A stretch of 64,000 bases of DNA from Arenicola marina (Eukaryota; Annelida; Polychaeta; Arenicolidae), in NCBI GenBank assembly GCA_964019135.1, contig OZ025263.1, positions 37,860,133 to 37,924,132 on the forward strand, in the 5' to 3' direction. The notes under the pieces were generated by a model. That model was not told the DNA's origin. It searched no databases and saw only the letters and a program-made list of their open reading frames with translations. The translations under genes were made by a program, and so were the position numbers. Positions 60,701 to 64,000 of this stretch are shown piece after piece (position 1 is the first letter of the stretch; each line of letters starts with the position of its first letter).

Positions 60701-63688
60701 AGGACGTACCACCGCCCTTCTCTGTGGAGTTTGTAGGCTACTATCAAAGTAAAGGACATACCACCGGCCTTCTATGTGGAGTTTGTAGGCTACTATCTAG
60801 GTAAAGGACGTAGCACCGGCCTTCTCTGTGGAGTTTGCAGGCTACTATCTAGGTAAAGGACGTAGCAACGGCCTTCTCTGTGGAGTTTGCAGGCTACTAT
60901 CTAGGTAAAGGACGTACCACCGCCCTTCTCTGGGGAGTTTGTAGGCTACTATCTAGGTAAAGGACGTAGCACCGGCCTTCTCTGTGGAGTTTGTAGGCTA
61001 CTATCTTAGTAAAGGACGTACCACCGGCCTTCTCTGTGGAGTTTGTGGGCTACTATCTAGGTAAAGGACGTAGCACCGGCCTTCTCTGTGGAGTTTGTAG
61101 GCTACTATCTAGGTAAAGGACGTAGCACCGGCCTTCTCTGTGGAGTTTGTAGGCTACTATCTTAGTAAAGGACGTACCACCGGCCTTCTCTGTGGAGTTT
61201 GTGGGCTACTATCTAGGTAAAGGACGTAGCACCGGCCTTCTCTGTGGAGTTTGTAGGCTACTATCTAGGTAAAGGGCGTACCACCGGCCTTCTCTGTGGA
61301 GTTTGTAGGCCACTATCTTAGTAAAGGACGTACCACCGGCTATCTCTGTGGAGTTTGTGGGCTACTATCTAGGTAAAGGACGTACCACCGGCCTTCTCTG
61401 TGGAGTTTGTAGGCTACTATCTAGGTAAAGGACGTAGCACCGGCCTTCTCTGTGGAGTTTGTAGGCTTCTATCTAGGTAAAGGATGTACCGCCGGCCTTC
61501 TCTGTGGAGTTTGTTGGCTACTATCTAGGTAAAGGACGTACCACCGGCCTTCTCTGTGGAGTTTGTAGGCTACTATCTTAGTAAAGGACGTACCACCGGC
61601 CTTCTCTGTGGAGTTTGTGGGCTACTATCTAGGTAAAGGACGTACCACCGGCCTTCTCTGTGAAGTTTGTAGGCTACTATCTAGGTAAAGGACGTAGCAC
61701 CGGCCTTCTCTGTGGAGTTTGTAGGCTACTATCTAGGTAAAGGACGTACCACCGGCCTTCTCTGTGGAGTTTGTAGGCTACTATCTTAGTAAAGGACGTA
61801 CCACCGGCCTTCTCTGTGGAGTTTGTGGGCTACTATCTAGGTAAAGGACGTAGCACCGGCCTTCTCTGTGGAGTTTGTAGGCTACTATCTAGGTAAAGGG
61901 CGTACCACCGGCCTTCTCTGTGGAGTTTGTAGGCCACTATCTTAGTAAAGGACGTACCACCGGCCTTCTCTGTGGAGTTTGTAGGCTACTATCTTAGTAA
62001 AGGACGTACCACCGGCCTTCTCTGTGGAGTTTGTGGGCTACTATCTAGGTAAAGGACGTAGCACCGGCCTTCTCTGTGGAGTTTGTAGGCTACTATCTAG
62101 GTAAAGGACATACCACCGCGCTTCTCTGTGGAGTTTGTAGGATACTATCTAGGTAAATGACGTAGCACCGCCCTTCTCTGTGGTGTTTGTAGGCTACTAT
62201 CTAGGTAAAGGACGTAGCACCGGCCTTCTCTGTGGAGTTTGTAGGCTACTATCTTAGTAAAGGACGTACCACCGGCCTTCTCTGTGGAGATTTTAGGCTA
62301 CTATCTAGGTAAAGGATGTACCACCGGCCTTCTCTGTGGAGTTTGTAGGCTACTATCTAGGTAAAGGACGTACCACCGGCCTTCTCTGTGTAGTTTGTAG
62401 GCTGCTATCTAGGTAAAGGACGTACCACCGGCCTTCTCTGTGGAGTTTGTAGGCTGCTATCTAGGTAAAGGACGTACCACCGGCCTTCTCTGTGGAGTTT
62501 GTAGGCTACTATCTAGGTAAAGGACGTAGCACCGGCCTTCTCTGTGGAGTTTGTAGGCTACTATCTAGGTAAAGGACGTAGCAACGGCCTTCTCTGTGGA
62601 GTTTGTAGGCTACTATCTAGGTAAAGGACTACCACTGGCCTTCTCTCTGGAGTTTGTAGGCTGCTATCTAGGTAAAGGACGTACCACCGGCCTTCTCTGT
62701 GGAGTTTGTAGGCTACTATCTAGGTAAAGGACGTAGCACCGGCCTTCTCTGTGGAGTTTGTAGGCTACTATCTAGGTAAAGGACGTACCACCGGCCTTCT
62801 CTGTGGAGTTTGTAGGCTACTATCTTAGTAAAGGACGTACCACCGGCCTTCTATGTGGAGTTTGTGGGCTACTATCTAGGTAAAGGATGTACCACCGACC
62901 TTCTCTGTGGAGTTTGTAGGCTACTATCTAGGTAAAGGACGTAGCACCGGCCTTCTCTGTGGAGTGTGTAGGCTACTATCTAGGTAAAGGCCGTAGCACC
63001 GGTCTTCTCTGTGAAGTTTGTAGGCTACTATCTAGGTAAAGGATGTACCACCGGCCTTCTCTGTGGAGTTTGTAGGCTACTATCTAGGTAAAGGACGTAC
63101 CACCGGCCTTCTCTGTGGAGTTTGTAGGCTACTATCTAGGTAAAGAACGTACCACCGGCCTTCTCTGTGGAGTTTGTAGGCTACTATCTAGGTAAAGGAC
63201 TACCACCGGCCTTCTCTCTGGAGTTTGTAGGCTGCTATCTAGGTAAAGGACGTACCACCGGCCTTCTCTGTGGAGTTTGTAGGCTACTATCTAGGTAAAC
63301 GACGTAGCACCTGCCTTCTCTGTGGAGTTTGTAGGCTACTATCTAGGTAAAGGACTACCACCGGCCTTCTCTGTGGGGTTTGTAGGCTACTATCTAGGTA
63401 GAGGACGTACCACCGGCCTTCTCTGTGGAGTTTGTAGGCTACTATCTAGGTAAAGGACGTACCACCGGCTTTCTCTGTGGAGTTTGTAGGCTACTATCTA
63501 GGTAAAGGACGTACCACCGGCCTTCTCTGTATTTGACATCAGTTACCGGTACTTGACACTGCCTCTTTGACCTGTAATCAGACCGCAACGAACGGATGAC
63601 AACGATGGCGACTCACTTCCTGGAGCTGGTCAATCAAAGGAAACGCCTCGAGCAACAGGAACGTGAGATCAGGCTGCGCTATGACCAG
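21674..63688 (+). CDS. PHF14: PHF14, PHD finger protein 14, 15 exons, 3' part outside window
   Basis: PHF14 is a nuclear chromatin reader; in vertebrates its PHD-zinc knuckle-PHD (PZP) module binds the histone H3 tail. Exons: 21674-21728, 25074-25184, 25895-26049, 26530-26627, 27187-27242, 27462-27562, 31674-31729, 32032-32143, 32361-32455, 38666-38708, 39029-39172, 39501-39576, 40895-40989, 41330-41417, 63582-63688. Together they give 1392 nt (464 codons), with all phases agreeing. An acidic, serine-rich N-terminus (residues 20-105) precedes the PZP module (about 131-312), with CCVCLGE, CDSCGISVHEGCYG, EPWFCDAC, CELCP, GRWVHIVCALYIPGVAFGD, LCEDERF and CDAGMCRAYFHVTC. Next come YCKQHAD, a basic linker, the conserved SASALRRLLRKAELHGI block and the start of a coiled coil. 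The stretch before the first PHD is about 130 residues against roughly 300 in the human protein as I recall it. Two further PHD fingers should lie to the right of the window. Confidence 0.95.
21729..25073. other. PHF14 intron 1, no gene seen
   Basis: About 3.3 kb, AT-rich and mostly unique. It contains short poly-C and poly-G stretches near 22920-23350 and no exon I can support. Open frames up to 189 codons on the minus strand have no recognisable domain. Confidence 0.5.
25074..25184 (+). CDS. PHF14: PHF14 exon 2
   Basis: Acceptor TTTTTATGTCAG, donor G|GTGAGTAA. It encodes ERDPRKRRVKPVQQHLMQLD followed by SSDDSDYEMP, which corresponds to the KRRQVKP and SSDDSDF motifs at the start of human PHF14. 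If intron 1 is wrong, translation could begin at ATG 25067. Confidence 0.9.
25305..25906 (+). repeat. 38-bp minisatellite of intron 2 carrying the 3' splice site
   Basis: About 15 copies of a 38-bp unit containing TTTGTTTTATTGGATATAG, then CCAGATGGTCTAAATG. The last copy ends in GGACATGGCCAG directly followed by exon 3 (ATGACGTAGATG), so the true acceptor is the final copy and each earlier copy has a T-rich tract and a CCAG. The exon start matches the corresponding repeat bases at about 10 of 15 positions. Confidence 0.9.
25895..26049 (+). CDS. PHF14: PHF14 exon 3 (acidic region)
   Basis: Donor GTT|GTAAGTAT. It encodes DDVDDVDDEIADDVCELKSR and then a serine/acid-rich stretch with SDISGTSSEDEPPEED. 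It matches the acidic low-complexity region before the first PHD in PHF14 proteins and is shorter here. The acceptor is the last unit of the 38-bp array. Confidence 0.88.
26050..26529. other. PHF14 intron 3, no feature seen
   Basis: Unique sequence without further exons that I can support. Small open frames continue from exon 4 upstream and are not supported by splice sites. Confidence 0.5.
26530..26627 (+). CDS. PHF14: PHF14 exon 4 (start of first PHD finger)
   Basis: Acceptor CGTCTGTTGCAG, donor ATCAG|GTACAACG. It encodes SKLNDAVDCPESNMAASSRI and then CCVCLGEI with the first zinc-binding cysteines (about residues 132-135). Confidence 0.92.
26628..27186. other. PHF14 intron 4, no feature seen
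   Basis: AT-rich unique sequence; no exon or repeat recognised. Confidence 0.5.
27187..27242 (+). CDS. PHF14: PHF14 exon 5 (first PHD finger)
   Basis: Acceptor TTTTGCTTTTAG, donor GAAG|GTATTTTA. It encodes SEEENEIVECDSCGISVHEG, with the Cys pair and the zinc-binding His of the PHD fold. Confidence 0.95.
27462..27562 (+). CDS. PHF14: PHF14 exon 6 (end of first PHD finger)
   Basis: Acceptor TTTCTCCAACAG, donor CCG|GTAAGTTA. It encodes CYGISDCQSV, then SSASTEPWFCDACRAGLKP, closing the first PHD finger (CxxC at about residues 183-186). The end of this exon and its donor are duplicated 72 bp downstream. Confidence 0.95.
27543..27690 (+). repeat. 72-bp tandem duplication of the exon 6 end and its donor
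   Basis: CGGGCCTCAAGCCGGTAAGT and CGGGCCTCAAGCCGGTAAGC lie 72 bp apart, each followed by TAGTCTGGTTAATAAAGATC. The second donor is at 27635. If it were used, the added 24 codons would hit a stop at once (GTA AGT TAG), so it is a decoy or a source of non-productive mRNA. Confidence 0.92.
27690..31100. repeat. 44-bp C-rich minisatellite of intron 6, about 78 copies
   Basis: The unit contains CCCCTCCCCCCACCGCCTTC, CCGTCACATACAACTTATAC and AGAA. The left end has looser units (CCTCCCCGTC, TTAAGGAG), and the right two thirds are very regular. Because 44 is not a multiple of three the frame rotates, giving 44-residue pseudo-repeats in open frames of up to 530 codons that are not genes. The minus strand has GGGGGGAGGGG in each unit and could form G-quadruplexes. 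Confidence 0.95.
31101..31673. other. Rest of PHF14 intron 6, nothing seen
   Basis: Unique AT-rich sequence between the 44-bp array and exon 7. Confidence 0.5.
31674..31729 (+). CDS. PHF14: PHF14 exon 7 (zinc knuckle)
   Basis: Acceptor TTATGTCCAACAG, donor GGAAG|GTACGCAG. It encodes HCELCPNEGGVYKETDTG; CELCP is the zinc knuckle between the two PHD folds of the PZP module. Confidence 0.95.
31730..32031. other. PHF14 intron 7, nothing seen
   Basis: 302 bp of unique sequence, no feature. Confidence 0.5.
32032..32143 (+). CDS. PHF14: PHF14 exon 8 (PZP module)
   Basis: Acceptor TTGCCTTGTTTCAG, donor AGA|GTAAGTGT. It encodes WVHIVCALYIPGVAFGDVDK, then LSPVTLYEMPHTKWGAR, the very conserved centre of the PZP module. 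Confidence 0.97.
32361..32455 (+). CDS. PHF14: PHF14 exon 9 (extended PHD)
   Basis: Acceptor GAATTGGTTGCAG, donor ACGTG|GTATGTAT. It encodes TCTLCEDERFSQTG, then VCIGCDAGMCRAYFHVT, the second, extended PHD. An upstream CAG near 32321 is not used, because the frame after it meets a stop. Confidence 0.96.
32581..37858. repeat. 42-bp CpG-rich minisatellite of intron 9, about 126 copies
   Basis: The unit contains GGCCGGTGCGAGTCCCACTC, GTGTCGACTGTGTGAGCGCG and GT. Common variants are TCTCTGAG for TGTGTGAG, GATGGCC for GGTGGCC, and a 2-bp shorter GACTGTGAGCG version. Each consensus unit has six CpG and a GTCGAC palindrome. The period is 14 codons and stop-free on both strands, which explains open frames of over 1000 codons on both strands (for instance CRLCERGGRCESHS). 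The array lies wholly within an intron whose flanking exons splice in phase. Confidence 0.96.
37859..38034. other. Right flank of the 42-bp array
   Basis: Just after the array the sequence TTCCACGTGTCACAGGTG resembles the end of exon 9 (TTCCACGTCACGTGGTATG). It may be a relic of the junction from which the array grew. The similarity is short and weak. Confidence 0.3.
38035..38328 (-). pseudogene. Possible N-terminus of a Mutator-like transposase
   Basis: A minus-strand ORF of 97 codons with a true ATG (AAAAATGTCTCAG). It begins MSQLRRNKSGRF, continues through a serine/acid-rich linker and ends with GRRIVELGHLAAGL and CKACSSDIFL. Basic RRNxxGRF starts and a GRRIVxLxxLAxxLxCxxC segment occur, as I recall, at the N-terminus of Mutator-type transposases common in marine invertebrates. 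The ORF stops right after that segment and no catalytic domain follows within the intron, so it is a fragment, antisense to PHF14. Confidence 0.4.
38329..38665. other. Intron 9 remainder, nothing further recognised
   Basis: Upstream of the minus-strand ORF the sequence is moderately GC-rich (TACGTGGCGCCACGGGTGAC) and could be its promoter or element end. A palindrome-like CCCCGGGGGTAACCCCC lies near 38487. Confidence 0.35.
38666..38708 (+). CDS. PHF14: PHF14 exon 10 (43 nt)
   Basis: Acceptor CTATAATTCCAG, donor GAG|GTAAGCGC. With the TG from exon 9 it encodes CGLREGLLSEAAPDE, corresponding to human CAQKEGLLSEAAAEE. This small exon is easily missed but is required for frame and domain. Confidence 0.95.
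38709..39028. other. PHF14 intron 10, nothing seen
   Basis: About 320 bp, AT-rich, with a short TA microsatellite near 38858-38870. Confidence 0.5.
39029..39172 (+). CDS. PHF14: PHF14 exon 11
   Basis: Acceptor CTATTTACATTTCAG. It encodes DIADPFYAYCKQHADKL, then RRNWLALQS and an EKEK end; the first part is nearly identical to the vertebrate protein. The donor AAG|GTCGGAGC is weak, but it is the only placement that keeps phase 0 into exon 12 before the frame closes. Confidence 0.93.
39211..39270 (+). other. Two perfect hairpins in intron 11
   Basis: Arms 39211-39232 and 39234-39255 are perfect 22-nt complements around a single G (left arm starts ACACAGCGGCGGCC). A second perfect hairpin, 39252-39260 and 39262-39270 (GTGTTAGAA arms, one-base loop), overlaps its end. 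They lie about 40 bp after the weak donor of exon 11 and next to a poly-C and CA run. Confidence 0.95.
39271..39500. other. PHF14 intron 11 remainder, nothing seen
   Basis: Unique sequence ending in the acceptor of exon 12. Confidence 0.5.
39501..39576 (+). CDS. PHF14: PHF14 exon 12
   Basis: Acceptor CTTTGTGTTTGTAG, donor TGGG|GTGAGTAAG. It encodes ARVQRKLRVHRQKYLAGQFK and KQPSW, equivalent to ARINARLQQYRAKAELARS and RPQAW in human PHF14. A basic, helical linker region. Confidence 0.93.
39571..40663 (+). repeat. 33-bp minisatellite of intron 12, each unit with a strong donor
   Basis: About 33 copies of a 33-bp unit containing CGTGGGGTGAGTAAGATACC, CGTGCACCAGT and CA. The first copy starts in the last bases of exon 12, so the unit holds about 5 nt of exon and 28 nt of intron. 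Nearly all copies keep GTGAGTAAG (a few read GCGAGTAAG). Most junctions also form a CACGTG palindrome, with CACTTG in several. The period of 33 gives stop-free frames in three of the six readings, but the frame coming from exon 12 stops at once (GGT GAG TAA). Confidence 0.97.
40664..40894. other. Right flank of the 33-bp array to exon 13
   Basis: Unique sequence. The acceptor region ATGTGGCGAGTAG|TACC has a poor pyrimidine tract and resembles the array's GTGGGGCGAGTAAGATACC. Confidence 0.4.
40895..40989 (+). CDS. PHF14: PHF14 exon 13
   Basis: With the G from exon 12 it encodes VPTEKVPRML, then SASALRRLLRKAELHGINTQ, matching human VPREKLPRPL and SASAIRKLMRKAELMGI. Donor CAG|GTAACCTA. The acceptor at 40891-40894 has a weak tract but is fixed by phase and protein match. 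Confidence 0.92.
40990..41329. other. PHF14 intron 13, nothing seen
   Basis: About 340 bp of unique sequence. Confidence 0.5.
41330..41417 (+). CDS. PHF14: PHF14 exon 14
   Basis: Acceptor CGATCTACTTCAG, donor CTAG|GTAAAGGA. It encodes AQNTASNKDIRKKWHIPPAF and SVEFVGYYL, corresponding to human KHKQPALTADFVNYYF. Its last 40 nt are the seed of the 52-bp array that follows. Confidence 0.93.
41378..63529 (+). repeat. 52-bp minisatellite of intron 14, about 426 copies, each with exon 14 end plus donor
   Basis: The unit is the last 40 nt of exon 14 (ACCGGCCTTCTCTGTGGAG, TTTGTAGGCTACTATCTAG) plus the first 12 nt of the intron (GTAAAGGACGTR). It fills almost the whole 22-kb intron. Some units read GGACATACCACCGG, closer to the exon. 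Nearly all keep TATCTAGGTAAAG; from about 58.7 kb variants TATCTAAGTAAAG and TATCTTAGTAAAG appear, still with GT. A 2-bp shorter TTTCTGGCTAC version also recurs. Since 52 is not a multiple of three, no long frame survives. Longer segments of 2.3-3.0 kb are themselves repeated. Confidence 0.98.
63582..63688 (+). CDS. PHF14: PHF14 exon 15 (coiled-coil start)
   Basis: Acceptor TTTGACCTGTAATCAG, donor CAG|GTAAGGGC. With the G of exon 14 it encodes DRNERMTTMATHFLELVNQR, then KRLEQQEREIRLRYDQ, matching ERNMRMIQIQENMAEQ and the following coiled coil of human PHF14. The gene continues beyond the window. Confidence 0.93.
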
Positions 63689-64000
63689 GTAAGGGCTGCT
63701 TATGGGAAGGGTGGGGCAGCGTTTAATGAACTCCTGGCATATATTAAGTAGTTACTAAAGCTAACTAAATATGCTGCTAGCTTCTCTGTTAAACATCCCA
63801 AGGCATCTGACGTTAACGTTGTCAACAGCTTAGCCTAAGGGTAAAGGTTTAATTTTAAATAGGCAGTGTATTTACACAGTTCGTTGGCAATTCAATTTCA
63901 TCTTCAGATCCGCCCAGAATTAAAAGGTCATTTACATGTACAGATGAGGGTTTTTATAGTAAAGAGACGAAATGCTGTGACCACTTAAGACGTAAATCTT
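63689..64000. other. Start of PHF14 intron 15, nothing seen
   Basis: Unique sequence after the exon 15 donor to the end of the window. Confidence 0.5.

Noticed and set aside
41378-63529. CRISPR-like array
   Set aside because: Repeats are directly adjacent with no unique spacers, and the unit is a copy of the PHF14 exon 14 border in a eukaryotic gene.
1-64000. Retrovirus, LTR element or Polinton remains
   Set aside because: I saw no reverse transcriptase, integrase, capsid or envelope motif and no long direct terminal repeats bounding an element.

Overview
The window is eukaryotic nuclear DNA from a marine invertebrate-type genome with small exons, GT-AG introns and very abundant minisatellites. 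One gene is clear: PHF14 (PHD finger protein 14) on the + strand. I could assemble 15 exons (21674 to 63688) whose phases all agree, giving 464 codons without a stop. The gene runs off the right edge, so the two C-terminal PHD fingers known from the family lie outside. Protein similarity alone does not fix the species. A cephalochordate (amphioxus) is my preferred guess, because minisatellites lying across exon-intron borders have been described there (recalled, not checked). A mollusc is the main alternative.

Layout. 1-5.1 kb: minisatellites with 39-, 27- and about 26-bp units. 5.9-6.2 kb: four copies of a 69-bp unit. 6.35-8.2 kb: a diverged satellite of about 155-175 bp. 8.2-8.6 kb: a relic of an L1-type LINE ORF1. 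8.8-21.5 kb: a gene-poor region with dispersed non-autonomous elements (two long related copies at 10.6-12.7 and 15.85-17.8 kb), 21-bp and about 36-bp tandem repeats, palindromic hairpin ends and a MITE-like element that ends about 165 bp before the PHF14 start codon. 21.67-63.7 kb: PHF14.

The main observation is inside PHF14. Five introns carry tandem arrays, and four of these arrays contain or duplicate a splice junction of the neighbouring exon. Intron 2 has about 15 copies of a 38-bp unit containing the 3' splice site and running into exon 3. Intron 6 starts with a 72-bp duplication of the exon 6 end plus its donor, then a C-rich 44-bp array. Intron 12 is about 33 copies of a 33-bp unit, each with a strong donor GTGAGTAAG. 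Intron 14 is about 22 kb of roughly 426 copies of a 52-bp unit made of the last 40 nt of exon 14 plus the first 12 nt of the intron. Intron 9 holds about 126 copies of a CpG-rich 42-bp unit. The true splice site is always the copy that gives the shortest exon, as exon definition would predict.

Many long open frames in the window are artefacts of stop-free tandem repeats and are not annotated as genes. Apart from PHF14, the coding-like pieces are the LINE relic and a minus-strand ORF in PHF14 intron 9 that looks like the N-terminus of a Mutator-type transposase.
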